Part shown: in pieces, positions 56,890 through 64,000 of the stretch
Position numbering within the stretch: the first letter of the stretch is position 1
Layout: every line of letters begins with the position of its first letter
Assembly (NCBI GenBank): GCA_963740525.1
Contig: CAVUEG010000002.1
Span: 40,593-104,592 of the forward strand
Direction of reading: 5' to 3'
DNA: 64,000 nucleotides
From: CAVUEG01 sp963740525
GTDB taxonomy: Bacteria; Actinomycetota; Actinomycetes; Propionibacteriales; Nocardioidaceae
Notes under the pieces: model-generated
The model's database searches: none
Told to the model about the DNA's origin: nothing
Seen by the model: the letters and a program-made list of their open reading frames with translations, nothing else
Position numbers and translations under genes: made by a program

Positions 56890-57995
56890 CGGAGGGCGCC
56901 GTCGAGGTTGGTCTTCACGGTCTCGAGCAGCTCGTGCCACGAGGTGACGAACTTGTCGACGCCCTCGCGCTCCAGGGTCTCGATGACGTCGTCGTAGTCG
57001 ATCCCCGCGGCCGCGAGGTCGTCCATGACCTTGCGTGCCTCGGCGTACTTCGTGGTGACCCGGTCTCCGGAGACCTCGCCGTGGTCGGCGAAGGCCTGCA
57101 TCGTCTTCTCGGGCATCGTGTTCACGGTGTTGGCGACCACCAGGTCCGCGACGTACATCGTGTCGCGGTAGTCCGGGTTCTTGACCCCGGTGGAGGCCCA
57201 CAGCGGGCGCTGCCGGTTGGCGCCGTCGGCCGCCAGCGCGGCGAAGCGCTCACCGGCGAAGAACTGCTCGTACGCCTGGTAGGCGAGACGGGCATTGGCC
57301 ACCCCTGCCTGACCCTTGAGGGCCGACGCGCCCTCCGCGCCGGAGTCGTCGAGCCGCTTGTCGATCTCGCTGTCCACGCGGGAGACGAAGAAGGACGCCA
57401 CGGAGTGGATGTTGGAGAGGTCGTGCCCGTTCTCGCGAGCCTGCTCGAGGCCCGCGGCGTAGGCCTCCATCACCTGCTGGTAGCGGCCGAGACCGAAGAT
57501 CAGGGTCACGTTGACGCTGATCCCCTCCGCGAGGGTGGCCGTGATCGAGGGGAGACCCTCCGTCGTCGCCGGGATCTTGATGAACAGGTTCGGCCGGTCG
57601 ACCGCCGCCCAGAGCTCCTTGGCGGAGTCACTGGTGTCCTGGGTCTTGAACGCGAGGTCGGGGGACACCTCGATCGAGACCCGGCCGTCCGTGCCGTCGG
57701 TGGCGTCGTACGTCGGGCGCAGCACGTCGCAAGCGTCGCGGACGTCGGTGGTGGTCAGCTCGAACACCGCCCGGTCCACGTCGTCGCCGTCCGCGGCGAG
57801 CTTGCGCACCTGGTCGTCGTACCGCTCACCGTCGCTCAGGGCGGCGGCGAAGATGGAAGGGTTCGTGGTCACTCCGACCACCGAGCTGTGGGCGATGAGA
57901 TCGGCGAGGTTGCCGGTCTCGATCCGCTCGCGCGAGAGATCGTCGAGCCAGATCGACACACCTGCCTCGGAGAGCTCCTTGAGACGATCGGTCAT
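56886..57995 (-). CDS. tal: Transaldolase
   Basis: A 369-residue class I aldolase-type barrel of the long actinobacterial kind. The Schiff-base Lys140 is in PNLFIKIPATTEGL, and GVTTNPSIFAAALS (41-54) is the N-terminal signature. It moves a dihydroxyacetone unit between sugar phosphates. The ATG at 57995 has GGGAGG about 7 nt upstream. It lies 62 nt after tkt and overlaps pgi by 4 nt, in the six-gene pentose-phosphate operon. Confidence 0.97.
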   Translation of the reverse strand: MTDRLKELSEAGVSIWLDDLSRERIETGNLADLIAHSSVVGVTTNPSIFAAALSDGERYDDQVRKLAADGDDVDRAVFELTTTDVRDACDVLRPTYDATDGTDGRVSIEVSPDLAFKTQDTSDSAKELWAAVDRPNLFIKIPATTEGLPSITATLAEGISVNVTLIFGLGRYQQVMEAYAAGLEQARENGHDLSNIHSVASFFVSRVDSEIDKRLDDSGAEGASALKGQAGVANARLAYQAYEQFFAGERFAALAADGANRQRPLWASTGVKNPDYRDTMYVADLVVANTVNTMPEKTMQAFADHGEVSGDRVTTKYAEARKVMDDLAAAGIDYDDVIETLEREGVDKFVTSWHELLETVKTNLDGALR

Positions 57996-58057
57996 CGTGT
58001 TCCTCCCGAAACCTTGTGGCCTGATTCGACCGGGGTAGTGCCCGCGAGGGGCTGTGG

Positions 58058-60160
58058 TCACTCCTTCACGGAGCGGATGCTGTCCTCGGCGGCCAGGACG
58101 ACCGCCTCGGAGGTGATCGCGAACTGCGCATAGATGGTGGCGAAGTCGGCGGAGGCGCCGAAGTGGTCCAGCGAGACCATCCGCCCGTGGTCCCCGACGA
58201 TCTCGCGCCAGCCCTGGGCGACGCCTGCCTCGACGCTCACCCGGGCCTTGACCATCGGCGGCAGCACGGTGTCGCGCCATGCCTGGTCCTGGGCGTCGAA
58301 CCACTCACGGCATGGCATCGAGACGACCCTGGCCCGGATCCCCTTCGCGGCCAGGAGCTCGCGTGCCTCCACGGCGAGCTGCACCTCGGAGCCGGTGCCG
58401 ACGAGGATCACGTCGGGAGCGCCGCCCTCGGCCTCGACCAGCACGTAGCCACCACGGGCGACGTCGTCGGTCGTGCTGAAGCCATCCTCACCGCGGGGGA
58501 AGGTCGGGACGTTCTGCCGGCTCAGCGCGAGCCCGGCGGGCCGGTCGGTGTGCTCGAGGACCGTCTTCCAGGCAGCGACCGTCTCGTTGGCGTCGGCCGG
58601 GCGGACCACGTCGAGACCGGGGATCGCCCGCAGCGCGGCCAGGTGCTCCACCGGCTGGTGGGTCGGGCCGTCCTCGCCGAGGCCGATGGAGTCGTGCGTC
58701 CAGACGTACGTCACGGGCAGCCCCATCAGGGCCGCCAGGCGTACGGCGGGCCGCATGTAGTCGGAGAACACCAGGAACGTGCCGCCGTACACGCGCGTGC
58801 CGCCGTGCAGGGTGATGCCGTTCATGACCGAGCCCATCGCGTGCTCGCGGATGCCGAAGTGGAGCACCCGGCCGTAGATGTCGCCCTGGAACTCCTTGGT
58901 GGACCACTGGCCCGGGACGAACGACGGCTCACCCTTGGGCGTGGTGTTGTTCGAGCCTGCGAGGTCCGACGACCCGCCCCACAGCTCGGGCAGCGCCGGG
59001 GCGATCGCAGAGAGCACCGCACCGGACGCGACCCGGGTGGCGACACCCTTGGCGTCCGCGTCGAACGACGGGAGCGCGTCGGTCCAGCCGTCCGGCAGCG
59101 ACCGCGTGGACATCCGGTCGAAGAGCTCCTTGCGCTGGCGGTACCTGGCTGCCCAGGCGTCGAACTCCTGCTGCCACTCGGCCTCGGCAGCCGTGCCGCG
59201 CTCGCGGAGTGCCCGCGTGTGGGCCAGGACGTCCTCGGGGACCTCGAAGGTCAGCTCGGGGTCGAACCCGAGCACCCTCTTGGTGGCGGCGACCTCCTCG
59301 ACGCCGAGCGCCGAGCCGTGCGCGCCGCCGGTGTTCTGCGCATGCGGCGCGGGCCAGGCGATGATCGTCCGCAGCACGATCAGGCTCGGCTGGTCGGTGA
59401 CGTTCTCGGCCGCGTTGAGCGCCTTCCACAGCTGCGGCACGTCCTCGGCGTAGGTCGTGCCGTCGTGGGTCCAGTCGACCGTCTGCACATGCCAGCCGTA
59501 GGCCTGGTAGCGCTTCGCGACGTCCTCGGTGAACGCGATGTCGGTGTCGCCCTCGATCGAGATCCTGTTGGCGTCGTAGATGAGGGTGAGGTTGCCGAGC
59601 TGCTGGTGGCCGGCCAGCGACGAGGCCTCCGCGCTCACGCCTTCCTGCAGGTCGCCGTCACTGCAGAGGGCGTAGACGTGGTGGTCGAACGGCGAGTCCC
59701 CGGGCTCGGACTCGGCATCGAACAGTCCGCGCTCGCGACGGGCGGCCATGGCCATCCCCACCGCGTTGGCGACGCCCTGGCCGAGCGGGCCGGTCGTCGT
59801 CTCCACGCCGGCGGTGTGACCGTGCTCGGGGTGGCCGGGTGTCTTGCTGCCCCACGTGCGCAGCGACTTGAGGTCGTCGAGGTCGAGGCCGAACCCGCCC
59901 AGGTAGAGCTGGGTGTAGAGCGTGATGCTCGAGTGGCCGCAGGAGAGGACGAACCGGTCCCGGTTCACCCACCCGGGGTTGGCCGGGTTGTGCCGCATCC
60001 GCTTCTGGAAGAGAAGGTAGGCCACCGGCGCCAGGGACATCGCTGTGCCGGGGTGGCCGTTCCCGACCTTCTGCACGGCGTCCATCGACAGCACCCGGCA
60101 GGTGTCGACCGCACGGCGGTCCAGGTCGGTCCACTCCAGCGGTGAGCGGCGGGTAGTCAC
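58058..60160 (-). CDS. tkt: Transketolase
   Basis: A 700-residue TPP enzyme. The N-terminal signature is VQKVGNGHPGTAMSLAPVAY; the TPP-Mg motif starts at CSDGDLQEGVSAEAS and ends LIYDAN. The middle domain has GIREHAMGSVMNGI (catalytic Glu) and VWTHDSIGLGEDGPTHQPVE. It transfers two-carbon ketol units between sugar phosphates. The GTG start at 60160 has an AGAGGA site. First gene of the operon; its promoter must lie in the 209-nt gap shared with the divergent heme O synthase gene, where no clear -35/-10 was found. Confidence 0.97.
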   Translation of the reverse strand: MTTRRSPLEWTDLDRRAVDTCRVLSMDAVQKVGNGHPGTAMSLAPVAYLLFQKRMRHNPANPGWVNRDRFVLSCGHSSITLYTQLYLGGFGLDLDDLKSLRTWGSKTPGHPEHGHTAGVETTTGPLGQGVANAVGMAMAARRERGLFDAESEPGDSPFDHHVYALCSDGDLQEGVSAEASSLAGHQQLGNLTLIYDANRISIEGDTDIAFTEDVAKRYQAYGWHVQTVDWTHDGTTYAEDVPQLWKALNAAENVTDQPSLIVLRTIIAWPAPHAQNTGGAHGSALGVEEVAATKRVLGFDPELTFEVPEDVLAHTRALRERGTAAEAEWQQEFDAWAARYRQRKELFDRMSTRSLPDGWTDALPSFDADAKGVATRVASGAVLSAIAPALPELWGGSSDLAGSNNTTPKGEPSFVPGQWSTKEFQGDIYGRVLHFGIREHAMGSVMNGITLHGGTRVYGGTFLVFSDYMRPAVRLAALMGLPVTYVWTHDSIGLGEDGPTHQPVEHLAALRAIPGLDVVRPADANETVAAWKTVLEHTDRPAGLALSRQNVPTFPRGEDGFSTTDDVARGGYVLVEAEGGAPDVILVGTGSEVQLAVEARELLAAKGIRARVVSMPCREWFDAQDQAWRDTVLPPMVKARVSVEAGVAQGWREIVGDHGRMVSLDHFGASADFATIYAQFAITSEAVVLAAEDSIRSVKE

Positions 60161-60369
60161 GATGCGGTCCTCTCGACGAGCTCGGACCCGGCGCCGTCGG
60201 CGACGGGAGGCTACTCGGGGAGCCTACTCAGCGCACCCACAGGTCTCGACCCCGGAGTCGTGACGATCCGCACAGCCCGAAGCGGTCGGTCGATGGGGGC
60301 GGCGATGGACCGCGACGATAGACTCCCGGGGTCCGCTGACACCGAGATCCGAGGGAACGCGAGGTTGCC

Positions 60370-61320
60370 GTGACGGCTGTCGACCCGCAGGTGTCTGTCC
60401 CCGGCTCGTCCGGGCAGACCCACGGACCGACCTCGTTCCGCGACGTCGTGGCCGCCTATGTCGGGCTGACCAAGCCCCGGGTGATCGAGCTGCTGCTGCT
60501 GACCACGGTTCCGGTGATGTTCTTCGCCGCGCGCGGGGTGCCCGAGCTCGGCCTGGTCGTCGCCACCGTCATCGGCGGGACGCTCTCCGCCGGGAGCGCC
60601 AGCACGCTCAACTGCGTCTACGACCGCGACATCGACGAGCAGATGCGGCGTACCCGACGGCGGGCTCTGCCCCGTCACCTGGTCAGCACGCGGGCCGCTC
60701 TCGTCTTCGGTCTGGTGCTCGCCGTTGCGTCGACGCTGGTGCTCGGGTACTTCGTGAACTGGCTCTCCGCCGGGCTGGCCCTGTTGGCGAACGCCTTCTA
60801 CGTCCTCGTCTACACCATGGTGCTCAAGCGCCGGACCACCCAGAACATCGTCTGGGGCGGCCTGGCTGGATGCTTTCCCGCACTGATCGGCTGGACCGCG
60901 GTCACCAATGAGCTCGCCTGGGCCCCCGTGGTGCTCTTCCTGGTGGTCTTCTTCTGGACCCCGCCGCACACGTGGGCGCTGGCCCTGAGGTACCGCGAGG
61001 ACTACGCCAAGGTCGACGTACCCATGCTGCCGGTCGTGGCGTCGGCGGAGCGGGTCGCCGGGCAGATCGTCGGCTACTCCTGGGTGATGGTGGCGACCTC
61101 GCTCCTGCTCTGGCCCGTGGCGGGGACCGGCCTGATCTACCCGATCGCGGCGACGGTGCTCGGTGCACTGTTCCTCGTCGAGGCGCACCTGATGCTGCAC
61201 CGAGCCCGCCGTAGCGACGAGCTCACCGAGGTCCGGCCGATGCGGCTGTTCCACTGGTCCAACATGTATCTCTCGCTGCTCTTCGTCGCGGTCGCGCTGG
61301 ACCCGTTGCTCAAGCGCTGA
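60370..61320 (+). CDS. ctaB: Protoheme IX farnesyltransferase (heme O synthase)
   Basis: A 316-residue UbiA-family membrane enzyme with about nine helices. The prenyl-diphosphate sites are NCVYDRDIDEQMRRT (80-94) and the second Asp-rich loop YREDYAKVDVPMLPVV (about 208-223), with WTPPHTWALALRYR between helices. It attaches farnesyl to heme B to make heme O for cytochrome oxidase. The GTG start at 60370 is in frame with a hydrophilic leader of about 25 residues. Its last 11 nt overlap the convergent heme A synthase gene. Confidence 0.95.
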   Translation: MTAVDPQVSVPGSSGQTHGPTSFRDVVAAYVGLTKPRVIELLLLTTVPVMFFAARGVPELGLVVATVIGGTLSAGSASTLNCVYDRDIDEQMRRTRRRALPRHLVSTRAALVFGLVLAVASTLVLGYFVNWLSAGLALLANAFYVLVYTMVLKRRTTQNIVWGGLAGCFPALIGWTAVTNELAWAPVVLFLVVFFWTPPHTWALALRYREDYAKVDVPMLPVVASAERVAGQIVGYSWVMVATSLLLWPVAGTGLIYPIAATVLGALFLVEAHLMLHRARRSDELTEVRPMRLFHWSNMYLSLLFVAVALDPLLKR

Positions 61321-62185
61321 CGGGCTCGCGTACCTCGAGCAGGGCCCGGGTGACCGCCGCCGAGACCAGGGCCGCGCCGAGCATGTGGAAGCCGACCAGC
61401 ACCACCGGCAGGTCGGTGAAGTACTGCACGAACCCGATCGCGCCCTGCGCGACCTCGAGCACGAGCAGGACGCCGACGGCGTGGCGGGCGGCGGATGAGG
61501 CCCCGGTCGCGTGCAGGGCGACGAGCAGCCCCACGGTGAGCCCGACGAACAGGAACACCAGATCGGTGTGCAGCTGGCTGAGCTGGAGCGGGTCGAGGCC
61601 GTTGCGGGGAGCCCGGGCGTCGCCGGCGTGCGGCCCCGAGCCGGTGACCACGGTGCCGACGTAGAGCACCGCCCAGGCTGCACCGAAGGTCGCCCAGGCC
61701 AGCCCGACCGTGGCTCCGGATGCCGGTGCCGTGGAGTCTGCCGGGTGGTCGATCCTGCGGAGGAAGAGCACGGCGAGCCCGATGATCCCCAGCGAGACCA
61801 GCAGGTGGAAGGAGACCACCCAGGGGTTGAGGTCGGTCAGCACGGTGATCCCGCCGACCACCGCCTGCGCGGGGATGCCGAGGGCCAGCACCAGCGCGAG
61901 CCTCCTCAGGTCACGACGGCCCAGACGGAAGGCGCCCACGAGAGTGGCGAGGGCGATCGCGGTGAGGACGAAGGTGAGGGTGCGGTTGCCGAACTCGATC
62001 GCCGAGTGGATGTCCATCGCGCCGTGCGGGGTGAAGGACTCGTCGGTGCAGCGAGGCCAGGTCGGGCAGCCGAGGCCCGAGCCGGTCAGCCGCACCGCAC
62101 CGCCGGTGACCACCAGCACCACGTTGGCCACGAGCGTGGCCACGCCCAGCGGCCGGATCCAACGCTCGGCCCAGGTCACTCCCAT
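61310..62185 (-). CDS. ctaA: Heme A synthase (COX15/CtaA)
   Basis: A 291-residue protein with eight predicted helices. Motifs are VTGGAVRLTGSGLGCPTWPR with a conserved Cys pair, HSAIEFGNRTLTFVLT (first heme His), VSFHLLVSLGIIGLAVLFL, LSQLHTDLVFLFVGL and VVLVGFHMLGAALVSA (later His). It oxidises heme O to heme A. The ATG at 62185 overlaps the ABC permease stop by 10 nt, so its expression probably follows the transporter genes. Convergent with ctaB, which makes its substrate. Confidence 0.95.
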   Translation of the reverse strand: MGVTWAERWIRPLGVATLVANVVLVVTGGAVRLTGSGLGCPTWPRCTDESFTPHGAMDIHSAIEFGNRTLTFVLTAIALATLVGAFRLGRRDLRRLALVLALGIPAQAVVGGITVLTDLNPWVVSFHLLVSLGIIGLAVLFLRRIDHPADSTAPASGATVGLAWATFGAAWAVLYVGTVVTGSGPHAGDARAPRNGLDPLQLSQLHTDLVFLFVGLTVGLLVALHATGASSAARHAVGVLLVLEVAQGAIGFVQYFTDLPVVLVGFHMLGAALVSAAVTRALLEVREPVSA

Positions 62186-62955
62186 GTGAACGTCCTCGCG
62201 GTCAGCACCGTGCCGACGACGGCCCAGCCGGCCAGGACCAGCAGCGAGACCGCCGGGAAGGGGTCGCCGAGCAGCGCGGCTCGCATCGCGTTGCCGAGTG
62301 CCCCGGACGGCAGGAAGCCGAGAACGTGCTCGGCGCCGCCGTACGACGAGGGAGGGAGCACCACGCCTCCGCCGGCCATCAGCAGCAGGTAGACCAGGTT
62401 GGCGCCCGCGAGAGTGGCCTCGGCTCGCAGCGTACCGGCCATCAGCAGACCGAGAGAGGCGAACGCCGCGGTGCCGAGAACCGCCGTCAGTGCGGCGGTC
62501 AGGAGGCCCGCGGCGCCGAGGTGGGGTGCCCATCCCATCAGCAGCGCGACCGAGCCGATCACGACGAACTGGATGACCTCGACGACGAGGAGCGCGCCGA
62601 CCTTGCCCGTGAGCAGCCCTGAGCGGGGCAGGGGAGCGGACCCGAGGCGCTTGAGCACGCCGTAGCGCCGCTCGAAGCCAGTTGCGATCGCGAGGGAGGC
62701 GAAGCTGGTCGACATGACGGCGAGCGCGAGGATGCCGGGGGTGAGCGTGTCCACCGCCCGGTGCGGCAGCGAGAGGTCGAGCCGGGTCGCGGCCTCGATC
62801 CCTCCGATCAGCACGATCAGCGGAATCACCACGGCGAGGAGGAGCTGCTCGCCGTTGCGGAGCAGCAGCCGGGTCTCCATGCGTGCCTGCGCGAGCACCT
62901 GACGGTGGTACGGCGCCGCCCCCGGACGCGGGGTGAACGTGCCGGTGCCGTTCAT
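62176..62955 (-). CDS. ABC-2 type transporter permease
   Basis: A 259-residue membrane protein with six helices: LLLAVVIPLIVLIGGIEAA, LTPGILALAVMSTSFASLAI, VEVIQFVVIGSVALLMGWAP and others, ending VVGTVLTARTFTWE. The conserved ABC-2 loop GFERRYGVLKRLGSAPLPRS lies after helix 2. The start MNGTGTFTPRPG at 62955 was chosen because the residues before it are the C-terminus of the ABC ATPase in the same frame. The genes form an ATPase-permease-ctaA unit, as in many actinobacteria. The transported substrate is unknown; a link to heme or Fe-S metabolism is inferred from neighbours. Confidence 0.88.
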   Translation of the reverse strand: MNGTGTFTPRPGAAPYHRQVLAQARMETRLLLRNGEQLLLAVVIPLIVLIGGIEAATRLDLSLPHRAVDTLTPGILALAVMSTSFASLAIATGFERRYGVLKRLGSAPLPRSGLLTGKVGALLVVEVIQFVVIGSVALLMGWAPHLGAAGLLTAALTAVLGTAAFASLGLLMAGTLRAEATLAGANLVYLLLMAGGGVVLPPSSYGGAEHVLGFLPSGALGNAMRAALLGDPFPAVSLLVLAGWAVVGTVLTARTFTWE

Positions 62956-63892
62956 GGTGTCGAGCTCCCGTCCCGTGAGCTGGAGGAAGACGTCTTCGAG
63001 GGTGCGCTGTCCCAGGCTCAGCGACTCGGGAAGTACGCCGTGCTCGTCGCACCAGGCGGACACCTTGGCCAGCGTGCTGGCGTCGGCCGGACCGGTGATC
63101 AGCAGGCTGTGCTCACTGAGCGCGGCGACCTCGGTGTCAGGCCCCAGCGTCGCCTGGAGCGACTCGGGCGCCCCGGGGGGGAACGGTTGGGTCACCACCA
63201 GCCGGATCGTGCTGATGCCGCCTCCTCGGGTCAGCTCCAGTGGCGGTCCCGCTGGCGATCATCCGCCCGTGGTCGATGATGTGGATCTGATCGGCGAGCC
63301 GTTCGGCCTCGTCCATGTAGTGCGTGGTCAGCACGACGGTGACCCCGTCTGCGCGCAGTTCCTCCAGCAGGTCCCACGTGGTCCGTCGGGCCTGCGGGTC
63401 CATCCCCGCGGTCGGCTCGTCCACGAACACCAGCTCCGGACGCCCGACCACCGCCATCGCCAGGGAGAGCCGCTGCTGCTGGCCCCCCGAGAGCCGGCGG
63501 TAGGCCGTGCGACCGCAGTCGCCGAGGCCGAGCCGCTCCACGAGCATGTCCACGTCGAGCGGGTCGGCGTGCAGGCTCGCGATGTGCCGCAGCATCTCGA
63601 CCGCTCGCACCCCGGACCAGGCGCCGCCGGACTGGAGCATGACGCCGATCCGGGGGAGCAGGTCACGTCGTTCGGAGACCGGGTCGAGGCCGAGCACCCG
63701 GACCCGGCCCTGCTGAGGGCGGCGGTAGCCCTCGCAGGTCTCCAGCGTGGTCGTCTTGCCCGCGCCGTTCGGCCCGAGCACGGCGGTGATCGAGTGGCGT
63801 GCCACGGTGAGGTCGAGCCCGTCGACCGCTCGGGTGTCGCCGTACGTCATCACCAGACCCTCGACCTGCACGGCGGGGAGGGTGGGGGGCAC
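62956..63892 (-). CDS. ABC transporter ATP-binding protein (frame broken; no stop before permease)
   Basis: The ATPase frame has VLGPNGAGKTTTLETCEGYR (Walker A), VMLQSGGAWSGVRAVEMLRH (Q-loop), RLSGGQQQRLSLAMAVVGRP (signature), ELVFVDEPTAGMDPQARRTT (Walker B) and TTHYMDEAERLADQ (H-loop). It then shifts: one surplus base near 63236-63246 moves the tail (LSEHSLLITGPADASTLAKV ... TLEDVFLQLTGREL) into the permease frame. With that base removed, no stop separates the ATPase from the permease. Either a second indel hides an ATGA overlap or the two are fused. GTG start at 63892. Confidence 0.88.
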
Positions 63893-63963
63893 GCGCCTAG
63901 TCTAGGAACGAAGCGACCAGGACCCGTGGTCGGGGCGCAGCGACGCGGCGCGGGGCGTCCCAC

Positions 63964-63982
63964 GAGGTAAGGGTGACCTTAT
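63964..63982. promoter_or_regulatory. Iron-box-like operator at the right edge
   Basis: The perfect inverted repeat TAAGG-gtga-CCTTA (63968-63981) within GAGGTAAGGGTGACCTTAT matches 12 of 19 positions of the DtxR/IdeR iron box. It lies 76 nt upstream of the ABC ATPase start and at the beginning of whatever lies to the right. In many actinobacteria that neighbour is the sufR-suf operon, but it is outside the window. Confidence 0.45.
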
Positions 63983-64000
63983 TTGAACCAGGGTGGGTAT

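Noticed and set aside
62956..63198. Permease start at 63198 (340-residue form)
   Set aside because: The extra 81 residues are the C-terminal tail of the ABC ATPase (TLEDVFLQLTGREL), displaced by a frame break.

Overview
The window is high-GC actinobacterial chromosome. The lineage markers are WhiA, RbpA, OpcA, RapZ-YvcK-WhiA synteny, mycothiol-type maleylpyruvate isomerases, a KstR-like regulator, a FabG4/FadA2/HtdX-like cluster and many GTG/TTG starts with 4-nt start/stop overlaps. A Nocardioides-like member of the Propionibacteriales fits best, but that placement is inference from gene content. No tRNA, rRNA, CRISPR array, transposase, integrase or prophage gene was found.

Layout. 0-5.8 kb: the end of an S15 peptidase gene, then a lipid locus (MaoC hydratase, FabG4-type reductase, divergent FadA2 thiolase, TetR with its own operator) and an alpha/beta hydrolase. 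5.8-7.9 kb: an ArsR-SRPBCC-DinB-like operon from an apparently leaderless promoter, and a broken GNAT gene. 7.9-12.5 kb: ATP-dependent ligase, a small Tudor-like protein, AlkA-like glycosylase, fatty acyl-CoA ligase. 12.6-13.8 kb: a small accessory patch (sulfotransferase, NTF2-like). 13.8-20.8 kb: PLD/cardiolipin synthase, uvrB, MmcQ-like, VOC, a yybP-ykoY manganese riboswitch with terC, hemerythrin and NlpC/P60. 20.8-22.7 kb: dipeptide epimerase and serine beta-lactamase-like genes, coupled to NlpC/P60 as a probable murein-peptide salvage operon. 22.8-26.7 kb: ferredoxin-NADP reductase, Nei, amidase, KstR-like regulator. 26.8-29.9 kb: a glycosyltransferase, methyltransferase and terpene-cyclase-like operon facing a second methyltransferase; a KstR-type operator sits in its promoter. 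30.6-33.5 kb: HsaB-like flavin reductase, an orphan TetR ligand domain and two CoA-ester lyases. 33.7-39.4 kb: mostly small accessory genes (GNAT, LemA, lipoprotein, collagen-like protein, cupin, metallo-hydrolase, mycothiol-dependent isomerase). 39.5-45.2 kb: uvrA with an SOS box, a Rieske lipoprotein and uvrC. 45.2-51.9 kb: rapZ-yvcK-whiA, then gap-pgk-tpiA-secG-rbpA. 52-60 kb: the pentose-phosphate operon tkt-tal-pgi-zwf-opcA-pgl on the minus strand. 60.4-64 kb: heme O and heme A synthases, a two-component ABC transporter and an iron-box-like site at the right edge.

A property of the whole window is a high number of single-base reading-frame breaks, in uvrB, pgi, pgl, the KstR-like gene, terC, hemerythrin, NlpC/P60, the glycosyltransferase operon, both CoA-ester lyases and the ABC ATPase. 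They often lie in short G or C runs and hit housekeeping genes whose protein sequence is otherwise intact. They look more like sequencing or assembly errors than pseudogenes. For such genes the coordinates span the reconstructed gene.

The most interesting unexplained unit is the 26.8-30.5 kb glycosyltransferase/methyltransferase/cyclase-like/methyltransferase locus under a KstR-type operator. Other points worth attention are the histone-H1-like tail on UvrA, the TetR effector domain without a DNA-binding domain, the SOS box and the Mn riboswitch.
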